A stretch of 11,807 bases of DNA from Flavobacteriales bacterium (GTDB taxonomy: Bacteria > Bacteroidota > Bacteroidia > Flavobacteriales > Flavobacteriaceae): contig JALVLX010000116.1 of the NCBI GenBank assembly GCA_027032855.1, positions 1 through 11,807 of the forward strand, in the 5' to 3' direction. The translations under genes and the position numbers were made by a program. The first letter of the stretch is position 1. The number at the start of each line of letters is the position of its first letter. The notes under the pieces are model-generated. The model did not search any database. It saw only the letters and a program-made list of their open reading frames with translations, and was not told where the DNA came from. Positions 1-6,330 of the stretch are shown here, piece by piece.

Positions 1-134
1 ACAATATCATCACGGGTTATTTCTTGATAATTTGCGGGAGCGTTTTTTTCTTCTTCTGACTTTTCTTTTTTACAAGAAGCTAAAACTAAAGTTAAGATTA
101 ATAGTACGTTAAGTATTTTATATGTTGATTTCAT
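1..134 (-). CDS. Lipoprotein, N-terminal part only (runs off left edge)
   Basis: The ATG is at 132-134 on the minus strand and the frame stays open to base 1, giving 44 complete codons. The protein begins MKSTYKILNVLLILTLVLAS followed by Cys21, a type II signal peptide with lipobox V-L-A-S-C, so the mature protein should be lipid-anchored at Cys21. After the Cys comes a charged stretch (KKEKSEEEK), typical of exported Bacteroidota lipoproteins, which often carry acidic or lysine-rich residues just behind the anchor. The rest lies outside the window, so no function can be assigned. No Shine-Dalgarno is seen before the start. The terminator at 181-224 separates it from the OmpA-domain gene behind it, so it is probably transcribed separately. 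Confidence 0.75.
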   Translation of the reverse strand, partial: MKSTYKILNVLLILTLVLASCKKEKSEEEKNAPANYQEITRDDI

Positions 135-180
135 AATGATAAGGTTTTAAGAATAATTAATTTAGAGTAAACTTGTTTAC

Positions 181-224
181 AAAAATTCTTTCCCGTTTGT
201 TGTAGCAAACAGGAAAGAATTTTT
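181..224. terminator. Strong intrinsic terminator hairpin, probably bidirectional
   Basis: Arms 181-199 and 206-224 pair over 19 positions with a single C-A mismatch (194/211) around a 6-base loop. The stem has A-runs on the left and T-runs on the right, so it can end transcription in either direction. It lies 7 bases beyond the stop codon of the OmpA-domain gene (minus strand), whose terminator it most likely is. Confidence 0.85.
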
Positions 225-231
225 TAAGCCA

Positions 232-1518
232 TTAAAATTTAACAAACTCAACTCTGCGGTTATTGGCTTTGCCTTCGGGTGTGGCATTGTTGTCAATGGG
301 TTTGCTTTCGCCCCAACCGGTATATTTTAGTCTGGACTTGTCAATGCCCATAGAAATTAATTTGTCCATCACGGTTTTGGCGCGTGCTTTAGAAAGTTTC
401 ATATTAAAGGCTTCGTCTCCATCGCTATCGGTGTGTCCTTCAACGCTGAATTTAAGGTCGGGTTGTTTTTTCATCAACTTATAAATACGGTTGATAGGTC
501 CCATACTTTCGGGTTTCAATGTAGCTTTATTGACATCGAATTTGATACCGTTTACGATAATTTTGCCGTCTGACAATACCCGTTTGTAATATTTGACACC
601 GCCTTTGGCTATACGGAAGTTTTTGATAAACATATTTTCGCTTCCGGCAGTAACGGTAACACCTGTCGGGTTGCCTTCATAATGTGGAATATTAATCAAG
701 CGTTGATCATCCAAATACACTTTAAGCTTGCCTTTGGTATAAGCAATGGCTATATGACGCCATCCGCCTTCATCATCCCAATTGCTTCTTTTTTTTCCTT
801 TTAAAGATCCTTCAATCTCTCCAAATTCCACACCATTAACAAAAAAGGATATTTGTGCATTAGAGAAACTTGATTGATTTTTACGGTCATAGAAGGTAAC
901 GTAATGCCGTTCGTTATAGACTTTTGGATTAAAATAAGCGTCATATTCAATGGTAAATACATCCGGTAAATAATCTTGTTCGGGATTTTTCAAATAAGGA
1001 ACAATACCTCTTCTATACATATTTCCTACATCTGTTATAAAAGTAATGACCGGTTCGCCATCAAACTCAGCAATTTCGGCACCGCCTTGGTATAAATCCC
1101 ACCGGCTCGGGAATTCCCCGTTTTCTTCGTCGGCATCAGGTCCGTCTTCAAAAATCACCGTATCTCCCGGTACAAAATCGTATTTGCTCCATACCAAATT
1201 GTGTTTTTTAGCTTTTGAAGTTTTACCGGAAGCAGTGCTACCGGTATCATCACCTTCACTATCATTTGATTGGTTTGACTTAGACTTTTTTGACGATTTA
1301 CTTTTTTTAGATTTTTTGTTTTTACCGTCAATTGCGTCTTCTGCTTCGTCATAGACCTTGTCTATACCTTTGTCCACACGACGTTCCGAACGACGTTCGG
1401 CTTCTCTTTTTATTTTTTCTTCGGCGTGTTTGGCCAATTTTTTTAAAAACTGTGCTTCGGCTTGTTGGGTAGCAAAGATAAAAAGTAGTCCTACCATTAA
1501 TAATTTAAATAACCTCAT
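232..1518 (-). CDS. OmpA-family envelope protein with a concanavalin/LamG-like middle domain
   Basis: 428 aa. Residues 1-22 are a signal peptide (basic MRLFK, then hydrophobic LLMVGLLFIFA, probable cleavage after AEA), so the protein is exported. Residues 24-106 are highly charged: a K/R/E-rich helix followed by a K/S-rich linker (about 66-82) and an acidic/Ser/Thr part. Residues about 108-310 look like a concanavalin/LamG-type beta-sandwich (FTIEYDAYFNP, WRHIAIAYTKGKLKVYLDD), often involved in glycan binding. Residues 320-428 are an OmpA C-terminal peptidoglycan-binding domain: GIKFDVNKATL, EGHTDSDG with Asp364, and LSKARA with Arg379, the two residues that usually contact diaminopimelate, then GWGESKP and NRRVEF at the end. 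Inferred role: a periplasmic protein tying the cell wall to a surface or outer-membrane partner. It is second in a unit with the lipoprotein upstream (32-bp gap). No Shine-Dalgarno; the start is fixed by the signal peptide. Confidence 0.88.
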   Translation of the reverse strand: MRLFKLLMVGLLFIFATQQAEAQFLKKLAKHAEEKIKREAERRSERRVDKGIDKVYDEAEDAIDGKNKKSKKSKSSKKSKSNQSNDSEGDDTGSTASGKTSKAKKHNLVWSKYDFVPGDTVIFEDGPDADEENGEFPSRWDLYQGGAEIAEFDGEPVITFITDVGNMYRRGIVPYLKNPEQDYLPDVFTIEYDAYFNPKVYNERHYVTFYDRKNQSSFSNAQISFFVNGVEFGEIEGSLKGKKRSNWDDEGGWRHIAIAYTKGKLKVYLDDQRLINIPHYEGNPTGVTVTAGSENMFIKNFRIAKGGVKYYKRVLSDGKIIVNGIKFDVNKATLKPESMGPINRIYKLMKKQPDLKFSVEGHTDSDGDEAFNMKLSKARAKTVMDKLISMGIDKSRLKYTGWGESKPIDNNATPEGKANNRRVEFVKF

Positions 1519-1550
1519 AATGCAATTGTTTTATTATCTATTTTTGTTAA

Positions 1551-2087
1551 TTATAGAGCTCCTGCTTTGATATTGGCTTTGGCTTTAAAACTGATGTAAA
1601 AATGTTGCGGGTCAGTAGTTGGCACTCTACTTGAAATTTTGATGTTTACTTTCTTTTGGCTCAACAATTTATCGGCAATTTGTTGTATTTTTTGAGTATC
1701 TGTAATCATAATAGGGTCGCCTTGCGCCACTAAATCATAACTAAAGTTGGGGATGGTGATTACAATATCGTTGTCAACGGTAATGGTAAGGTCAACGACA
1801 GTAGTGTTACCGGCTAAACCTGATAAACCGTCAAAAGTTAATTTGACATTTGACAAATCGATTGACTTTAATTTGTCAAGGTAATCATGCGTGTCACTAT
1901 TGTCAAGGTCAAGATCAAAATCTATTAGATAATCCGGTCCCGACATAGCACTTCTTACTGTTTCATTAACAACAATTTGATCTGATGTGGCTGAAAGATC
2001 CGTGCTGAAGGTCACGTCTAATGCCTCTTTTTTACAAGCAGTCAAACTAAGTACTGTAAACACGAATAATAAAACTGTTTTTTTCAT
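1551..2087 (-). CDS. Small lipoprotein of unknown function
   Basis: 178 aa. The N-terminus MKKTVLLFVFTVLSLTAC is a lipoprotein signal with lipobox S-L-T-A-C and anchor Cys18, followed by KKEA. The mature part is beta-rich and acidic, with alternating hydrophobic stretches (VKLTFDGL, VVDLTITVDNDIVITI, VNIKISSRVP) that suggest a compact beta-sandwich or barrel-like domain. I do not recognise the family, so no enzymatic role is claimed. It is the first gene of a two-gene minus-strand unit with the OmpA-domain gene, suggesting an envelope role: a lipid-anchored partner of a peptidoglycan-binding protein. The start is supported by the lipobox. Upstream is a candidate promoter (2153-2185) and then the repeat sites shared with the divergent regulator gene. 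No Shine-Dalgarno. Confidence 0.82.
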   Translation of the reverse strand: MKKTVLLFVFTVLSLTACKKEALDVTFSTDLSATSDQIVVNETVRSAMSGPDYLIDFDLDLDNSDTHDYLDKLKSIDLSNVKLTFDGLSGLAGNTTVVDLTITVDNDIVITIPNFSYDLVAQGDPIMITDTQKIQQIADKLLSQKKVNIKISSRVPTTDPQHFYISFKAKANIKAGAL

Positions 2088-2152
2088 TTTTTTTATGGTT
2101 TTAAGTTAAGATGTGGTTTTATAAAATATTTTAGTTATTGTTAAATTGCAAA

Positions 2153-2185
2153 CAAATTTAATTACATTTCAAATTACTTTCTCAA
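2153..2185 (-). promoter_or_regulatory. Candidate promoter of the lipoprotein-OmpA unit
   Basis: Read on the minus strand, 2160-2153 is TAAATTTG, a full match to the Bacteroidota -7 box TAnnTTTG. A TTG (-33 core) lies at 2185-2183, with a 22-base spacer, slightly longer than the usual 19-21. The box is 65 bases upstream of the start codon. Confidence 0.45.
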
Positions 2186-2193
2186 TAAATTTG

Positions 2194-2320
2194 TGAACGA
2201 CATAAAATAAGGTATAAAGTGACGAAAATCGGGCATGAACGACATTTTAGGCGTATCTTTGTCTCTTTATGTGTTTTATTGCAAAAATTACGCATTTTAC
2301 AAAGATTTTTCCGTCGTTCA
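2194..2320. promoter_or_regulatory. Three TGAACGAC sites, probable binding sites of the adjacent LytTR regulator
   Basis: TGAACGACAT occurs at 2194-2203 and again at 2236-2245, identical over ten bases and exactly 42 bp apart (four helical turns). The complement, GTCGTTCA, is at 2313-2320. All three lie between the divergent envelope and two-component operons. LytTR domains bind repeated short sites carrying a GTT core; read on the opposite strand the sites give CGTTCA, which partly fits that family's loose consensus. Assignment to this particular regulator is inferred from position. Confidence 0.45.
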
Positions 2321-2331
2321 TATATTTTTTA

Positions 2332-2361
2332 TTGTAGCAATGTTGGATTTTTGTAAATTAG
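2332..2361 (+). promoter_or_regulatory. Candidate promoter of the two-component operon
   Basis: TTG at 2332-2334, a spacer of exactly 19 bases, then TAAATTAG at 2354-2361, which matches TAnnTTTG except at one position. This would start transcription some 15-20 bases before the ATG at 2385. An alternative -7 box, TATCTTTG, is at 2254-2261 but has no -33 TTG at the right distance. Both lie inside a possible upstream coding extension and argue against it. Confidence 0.4.
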
Positions 2362-2384
2362 AGGCACAAAAAAACAAACTTACA

Positions 2385-3137
2385 ATGATAAAAGCTGTAA
2401 TTGTAGATGACGAACAACTCGCTATAGAGAGTTTGCAATGGGAAATAGAAAATTTCAGTCAAGATGTGAAGGTGGTTGAAACTTTTACCAACCCTAAGGA
2501 GGCTGTTAGCGGTATCAATTATCTGAAACCCGATTTGGTATTTTTAGATATTGAAATGCCTGAGATTGATGGTTTTCAATTGTTACAATTGTTGGATTAT
2601 AAGAATTTTGATTTGATTATCACAACAGCCTACAATCAATATGCTATTCAGGCATTTAAAGCCAATGCAATTGACTATTTGCTCAAGCCGGTTGATCCTG
2701 ATGATTTGATACAAGCTGTAGAAAAAGTTAAAAAAAGAATTGGTAGTAGTTTTGCTACCAAAAACATAGAAACAGTTTTAGATAAATTAATCAATAATAA
2801 TATTAACAGACATAAAAAAATCCCATTACCTTTAAATCAAAAAATTATTTTGATTGAAGCAAATGATATTTTATATTGCAAATCAGATGGAAGTTATACA
2901 ACTGTTTACATGTGTAACGGCGAAGATTATTTGGTGTCAAAAACCATAAAATATATTGAAGACTTGTTGCCTCGAAGTCATTTTATCCGCATACATAAAT
3001 CCTACATAGTTAATTTGTTTGAAATCAAAGAGTTTGTCAAACAAGGTGGTGGCGAAATTGTTTTGAGCAACGACAAAATTATTCCGGTTTCGCGTACCCA
3101 TCGCAAGCATGTTTTAGAAGCCTTAAACATTTTATAA
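2385..3137 (+). CDS. LytTR-family response regulator
   Basis: 250 aa from the ATG at 2385. Residues 1-118 are a receiver domain: acidic pair Asp8-Asp9, phosphoacceptor Asp55 in LVFLDIEMPE, switch Thr80/Thr81, and Lys101 in YLLKPVD. Residues about 146-250 are a LytTR DNA-binding domain (DILYCKSDGSYTTVY, FIRIHKSYIVNL, PVSRTHRKHV). It is a transcription factor of the AgrA/LytR type, phosphorylated by a partner kinase, here surely the product of the next gene, which starts one base after this stop codon. An in-frame ATG exists at 2235, but it would add 50 residues unrelated to the receiver fold and include the candidate promoters; the receiver strand starts directly at MIKAVIVDDE, so 2385 is preferred. 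No Shine-Dalgarno. Target genes are unknown; the repeats at 2194-2320 suggest autoregulation. Confidence 0.93.
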   Translation: MIKAVIVDDEQLAIESLQWEIENFSQDVKVVETFTNPKEAVSGINYLKPDLVFLDIEMPEIDGFQLLQLLDYKNFDLIITTAYNQYAIQAFKANAIDYLLKPVDPDDLIQAVEKVKKRIGSSFATKNIETVLDKLINNNINRHKKIPLPLNQKIILIEANDILYCKSDGSYTTVYMCNGEDYLVSKTIKYIEDLLPRSHFIRIHKSYIVNLFEIKEFVKQGGGEIVLSNDKIIPVSRTHRKHVLEALNIL

Positions 3138-3138
3138 A

Positions 3139-4647
3139 ATGTCAGCCTCTAATTGGATACAAGCTCTATCTGAGCCGCAAGAAAACGGTATTGTTGTTTT
3201 TATTTCCGGCTTCTTGTTTGCTTTAGGAATATATCACTTATTGCTATATTATCAAAATAAAATAAAATCTTATTTGTTTTATGCCATTTACGCTTTATTG
3301 GTACTGGCTTATACTTTTCATCGGTCAAAACACTTTATATTGGCTGATATGGTTGCCGGTTATCATAGTTCTATAGAATTTTTATATGATCCTGTCAAAT
3401 GGCTATATTCCACAGTATATATGTTTTTTGCCTTAAGTTTTGTAGATTTAGATCAGTATTATCCAAAGTTTACCAAACATTTAAAATTATTTTTAAAATC
3501 CGGTTTGGGTATTTTGGGTGTTTTGTTGTTGATAGCCATTGTTTTACACAATAAACAAATATTAGATATTGCTTATAATTTTGGATTTTTACCGATCATT
3601 TTTATACTTTCTTTATACATATTATACTTGATTTACCGCTCCAAATCACCGGTTAAGTATTATTTATTGATAGGCGCCGGAAGTTATTTGCTGATTACAA
3701 CCTATTCACATTATTTGACTTACACAGGCAGACCTTTTAGAATATTATTTTACGGCGCAACAGCTTTTGAAATGATTCTATTTGCTTTAGGTTTAGGTTA
3801 TAAACAAAAATTGATATATGCCGAAAAAAATCTTTGGCAAGAACTTGTTATCAAAGAGCATAAAAAAAATCTGTTAATAAAAGAAGATCTAACAAAAAAA
3901 TTAGGCGAAGAGGTCAGTCACAATAAAAAACAAATAAAAACTTTAAAACAAGAAAAACGTATTGCCGAACAAAAAAAATTGGCTTTGGCTTATTCCAAAC
4001 AAATCTTACAACTGCGTCTTCAAGCAGTACAAGCTCAAATGAATCCGCACTTTTTGTTTAATGCACTCAATGCCATCAAAAATTTTATCATTAAAAACGA
4101 TCAAAAAAAAGCAGTTGTATATTTAAGCAAATTTGCAAAATTAATCAGAATAGTACTGGAACATGCAAAATTATCGGAAACGTCCCTCAACGAAGAATTA
4201 GAATTGATTCAATTGTATGTAGATGTTGAAAATATCCGGTTTAACAACACAATTGATTTTATGATTGAAATAGATGATGATGTTAATCTTTATTCCGTTA
4301 AAGTACCTCCCATGATTTTCCAATCTTTAATTGAAAATGCCATTTGGCATGGATTGGCACCAAAAACCGGTAAAAAAAAATTAAGCATGAAAATTTCAAC
4401 AAATTTTCCATATATAAAAGTTATCATCGAAGATAACGGTATAGGTCGTGAAAAAGCCGAAGAAATACGACTGCAAAAAAACAGAACTTTGAAAAAGGAA
4501 TCAATGGGGATAAAAATTACCGAAGAACGATTGGCGGTTTATACCCAAGCTTTTAAACATAAGTTTAAAATAAATTTCATTGATTTGTACGATGACCAAA
4601 ACCAACCTGCCGGTACACGGGTTGAGATTTTTATTCCGGTAGCGTAG
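3139..4647 (+). CDS. Sensor histidine kinase, LytS/YehU type, with seven membrane segments
   Basis: 502 aa. After a short N-terminal tail, residues about 18-220 form some seven hydrophobic helices (near 18-38, 44-60, 85-102, 121-137, 148-166, 173-192, 202-220), resembling a 7TMR-DISM membrane module without the large extracellular sensing domain that often precedes it. Residues about 226-295 are a charged Lys/Glu-rich helical linker, probably a coiled coil. The His_kinase core starts at LRLQAVQAQMNPHFLFNALN with phospho-acceptor His304. The ATPase domain has an N box PPMIFQSLIENAIWHG (Asn400) and a G box EDNGIGREKA (431-440). It should autophosphorylate and pass phosphate to Asp55 of the regulator encoded one base upstream. 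The ligand is unknown, and the lack of an extracellular domain suggests sensing within or near the membrane. It converges on the glutaminase gene with 10 bases between stop codons. Confidence 0.92.
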   Translation: MSASNWIQALSEPQENGIVVFISGFLFALGIYHLLLYYQNKIKSYLFYAIYALLVLAYTFHRSKHFILADMVAGYHSSIEFLYDPVKWLYSTVYMFFALSFVDLDQYYPKFTKHLKLFLKSGLGILGVLLLIAIVLHNKQILDIAYNFGFLPIIFILSLYILYLIYRSKSPVKYYLLIGAGSYLLITTYSHYLTYTGRPFRILFYGATAFEMILFALGLGYKQKLIYAEKNLWQELVIKEHKKNLLIKEDLTKKLGEEVSHNKKQIKTLKQEKRIAEQKKLALAYSKQILQLRLQAVQAQMNPHFLFNALNAIKNFIIKNDQKKAVVYLSKFAKLIRIVLEHAKLSETSLNEELELIQLYVDVENIRFNNTIDFMIEIDDDVNLYSVKVPPMIFQSLIENAIWHGLAPKTGKKKLSMKISTNFPYIKVIIEDNGIGREKAEEIRLQKNRTLKKESMGIKITEERLAVYTQAFKHKFKINFIDLYDDQNQPAGTRVEIFIPVA

Positions 4648-4657
4648 GGGAGATACG

Positions 4658-5569
4658 TTAAAAGATACTCCACCCTAATTTGGTTGTTAAAAGCTCTAAA
4701 GCTTTCATGCCTTTTACCGAGTTGCCTTTTGAATTCAGTAACGGACTCCAAACCGCCACGGCATATTTGCCGGGGTGAATGGCTGCAATACCGCCTCCGA
4801 CACCACTTTTGCCCGGCAATCCTACTCTAAATGTAAATTCACCGGCTTCATCATAAAATCCGCAAGTTTGCATAATGGCATTCAAGCGTTTGGTTTGACT
4901 GCTCGTTAAAATTTGTTCTTGAGTTTCCGGTATTTTGCCATGGTTGGCATACACCAAAAATGTTTTTGACAATTCAGGTGCCGTCATTTCTACCGAACAA
5001 AGTTTGAAATACAAATCCAATACCGTTTCAGTATCATTATTGATACGTCCGAAAGATTTCATCAGGTGAATCAAAGCCCTGTTGCGGTGTCCGGTTGCTT
5101 TTTCGGATTGATAAACCTTCGGATTGTAAGTAATTGTGTCATTATGGGCTATTTTTCTGATAAAATCCAGCAAATCTTGTTCGGGATTGGACAATTTATC
5201 TATCAAAATGTCACAAATGGCTATGGCACCCGCATTGATCAAAGGATTGCGGGGCATGCCGTGTTCCTGCTCCAATTGTATCAACGAATTAAACGGATCT
5301 CCCGACGGCTCCACACCGACATGTTGAAATACAGCATTACCTTTGAGCTTGTACGCCAAAGTAAAGCCGAAAACCTTGGCGATACTTTGTAAACTTAATT
5401 TGTCGTTCAGGTCACCTACACCGCAACTTTTACCATCAAGTGTCGTTAAATAAATGGCAAACTTATCCGGTGGCACTTTTGCCAATTCGGGTATATAATC
5501 CGCTTGTTTGCCCCGGCAATTTGATTGACCGACTTCTTTAAAAATCTCGTTGAGTATTTCTTGATACAT
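4658..5569 (-). CDS. glsA: Glutaminase (serine-dependent, beta-lactamase-like fold)
   Basis: 303 aa, close to the roughly 310 aa usual for bacterial GlsA. It hydrolyses L-glutamine to L-glutamate and ammonia in the cytoplasm; there is no signal peptide. Recognised from the catalytic S-x-x-K in LSLQSIAKVFGF (Ser62, Lys65), GVEPSGDPFNS (85-95), PLINAGAIAI (109-118), VYANHGKIP (206-214), and the GLPGKSGVGGGI loop (250-261) with the conserved serine at 255. The start MYQEIL lies close to the usual N-terminus of the family. In other bacteria glutaminases feed glutamate and amino-sugar synthesis, and in E. coli one supports acid resistance by releasing ammonia; which applies here cannot be said. 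It lies downstream of the carbonic-anhydrase-like gene on the same strand, separated by 232 bp, so it is probably a separate transcript. No Shine-Dalgarno. Confidence 0.94.
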   Translation of the reverse strand: MYQEILNEIFKEVGQSNCRGKQADYIPELAKVPPDKFAIYLTTLDGKSCGVGDLNDKLSLQSIAKVFGFTLAYKLKGNAVFQHVGVEPSGDPFNSLIQLEQEHGMPRNPLINAGAIAICDILIDKLSNPEQDLLDFIRKIAHNDTITYNPKVYQSEKATGHRNRALIHLMKSFGRINNDTETVLDLYFKLCSVEMTAPELSKTFLVYANHGKIPETQEQILTSSQTKRLNAIMQTCGFYDEAGEFTFRVGLPGKSGVGGGIAAIHPGKYAVAVWSPLLNSKGNSVKGMKALELLTTKLGWSIF

Positions 5570-5685
5570 TTTTCAGAACTTTAAATTCCGAAAATAAGAA
5601 AAATGATATGATTTTCAACTTGCTTTTATCATTAAATTTATAAAGATATAATTTTAATATGTATGGTTTTCGTTGATGAAATTAT

Positions 5686-5711
5686 TTTGATTTTTTGATT
5701 AGAAAATCAAA
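5686..5711. other. AT-rich hairpin in the glsA upstream region
   Basis: The arms TTTGATTTT (5686-5694) and AAAATCAAA (5703-5711) pair perfectly over 9 bp around an 8-base loop. It has no G/C-rich core and no T-tract on either side, so it is not a convincing terminator. It lies about 120 bp upstream of glsA and could be part of its control region. The rest of 5570-5743 is plain AT-rich DNA. Confidence 0.3.
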
Positions 5712-5743
5712 TTGTTTTCAATAGAAACACTTACCATTAACAT

Positions 5744-5797
5744 TATAAACTTTACAAACATTATAAACTTTATAAACATTATGAACTTTATAAACTT
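5744..5797. repeat. Tandem 9-bp repeat (six units; three 18-bp units)
   Basis: Six consecutive nonamers of the form TATAAACWT, with single changes in units 2 (TACAAACAT) and 5 (TATGAACTT). Because CTT and CAT endings mostly alternate, the array also reads as three 18-bp units from 5742 to 5795. It begins four bases beyond the stop codon of the carbonic-anhydrase-like gene. The array is open in all three plus-strand phases over its length, but that looks incidental. Confidence 0.85.
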
Positions 5798-5801
5798 TCT
5801 A

Positions 5802-6197
5802 CTAATAAACCCGTTTAACCTTCCAGCTTTTACCAACCCACAACCCGACTATTTCGTCCACATCAAATTCCATTTTTTTGACGCGTTTGATAGCTTTTTT
5901 CAATTGTTTGAGTTGCACGGCTTTTTTTTCGGGATTACCGGCACAATCGTAGTGTGCCACAATAAAAATGTGTCGCGAATGATGTTTATTAACCGATATA
6001 TCCAAGCGGGATTTTATTGCTTCTATCAAAGCTTTGTCTTTGTTTTCAGCTAAAATTTTAACCGGTCCGGCTTCCGTAATCATATCGGGGTAATCAATAT
6101 CATAATGTTCTATAATCCATTCCAAAACAGGAAGTTGCGTCCGTCCGTCCATGCAGTTGATAACACTGGCAAATTTATCAATATCGAGATATTTCAT
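5802..6197 (-). CDS. Very small beta-carbonic-anhydrase-like protein
   Basis: 131 aa. Near the N-terminus is CMDGR (Cys15, Asp17, Arg19) and later HYDCAGNP (His82, Cys85). This is the C-x-D-x-R ... H-x-x-C pattern of beta-carbonic anhydrases, where the two Cys and the His hold zinc and the Asp-Arg pair orients the substrate. The protein is much shorter than ordinary beta-CAs (about 200 aa), and the usual RNAGN segment is replaced by TEAGPVKIL (41-49). It most resembles a small, diverged class annotated as putative carbonic anhydrase (I believe Pfam Pro_CA_2, from memory). Catalytic activity is inferred only from the retained ligands; a different zinc-dependent reaction is possible. There is no signal peptide, so it is cytoplasmic. 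The C-terminus (about 93-131) is lysine-rich. A -7 box lies 24 bases upstream; no Shine-Dalgarno. Confidence 0.8.
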   Translation of the reverse strand: MKYLDIDKFASVINCMDGRTQLPVLEWIIEHYDIDYPDMITEAGPVKILAENKDKALIEAIKSRLDISVNKHHSRHIFIVAHYDCAGNPEKKAVQLKQLKKAIKRVKKMEFDVDEIVGLWVGKSWKVKRVY

Positions 6198-6220
6198 AGT
6201 TGGTTATTTTGGTTTGAAAG

Positions 6221-6228
6221 CAAAGATA
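6221..6228 (-). promoter_or_regulatory. Candidate -7 promoter box for the carbonic-anhydrase-like gene
   Basis: On the minus strand this is TATCTTTG, a full match to TAnnTTTG, 23 bases before the ATG. No TTG is found at the expected -33 distance, so only half the promoter is supported. Confidence 0.4.
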
Positions 6229-6258
6229 AGTATTATTGGTGATATTATTCATGCCACA

Positions 6259-6286
6259 AACTTTTAACTTTCAACCTTCAACTTTT
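6259..6286. repeat. Heptad repeat, four units of AACTTTY type
   Basis: Four consecutive 7-bp units: AACTTTT, AACTTTC, AACCTTC, AACTTTT. The same heptad recurs at 9901-9935 (same strand) and 11599-11626 (opposite strand). It lies in the gap between the divergent carbonic-anhydrase-like and DUF3352-like genes. Confidence 0.75.
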
Positions 6287-6301
6287 AATAATTTTTTATT
6301 G

Positions 6302-6309
6302 TAAATTTG
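6302..6309 (+). promoter_or_regulatory. Candidate -7 promoter box for the DUF3352-like gene
   Basis: TAAATTTG matches TAnnTTTG exactly, 21 bases before the ATG at 6331. It covers the possible TTG start at 6307, so that codon would lie upstream of the transcript start. No clear -33 TTG is seen. Confidence 0.45.
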
Positions 6310-6330
6310 AGCAAACCAAATCTTTTTATC

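Noticed and set aside
1046..1354. Plus-strand frame within the OmpA-domain gene
   Set aside because: Ser/Pro/Asp/Phe-rich translation is the complement of the Lys/Ser-rich linker; no start signals or recognisable domain.
2235..2384. N-terminal extension of the response regulator from the upstream ATG
   Set aside because: The extra 50 residues do not resemble any part of a receiver domain, and the stretch holds promoter-like boxes and repeat sites. The fold starts directly at the ATG at 2385.
4649..4671. Terminator between the kinase gene and glsA
   Set aside because: Only GGAG/CTCC pair around a long loop and no T-tract follows on either strand.
5744..5797. CRISPR array
   Set aside because: The units are adjacent without unique spacers and are only 9/18 bp; no cas genes are nearby.
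5712..6053. Open plus-strand frame across the tandem repeat and the carbonic-anhydrase-like gene
   Set aside because: Its translation is low-complexity (Ile/Asn/Phe from the repeat) and then antisense to a gene with clear conserved motifs.
6307..6330. TTG start eight codons before the DUF3352-like gene
   Set aside because: The TTG is part of the TAAATTTG -7 box, so it should lie upstream of transcription; the ATG at 6331 begins a normal MKKK signal/anchor segment.
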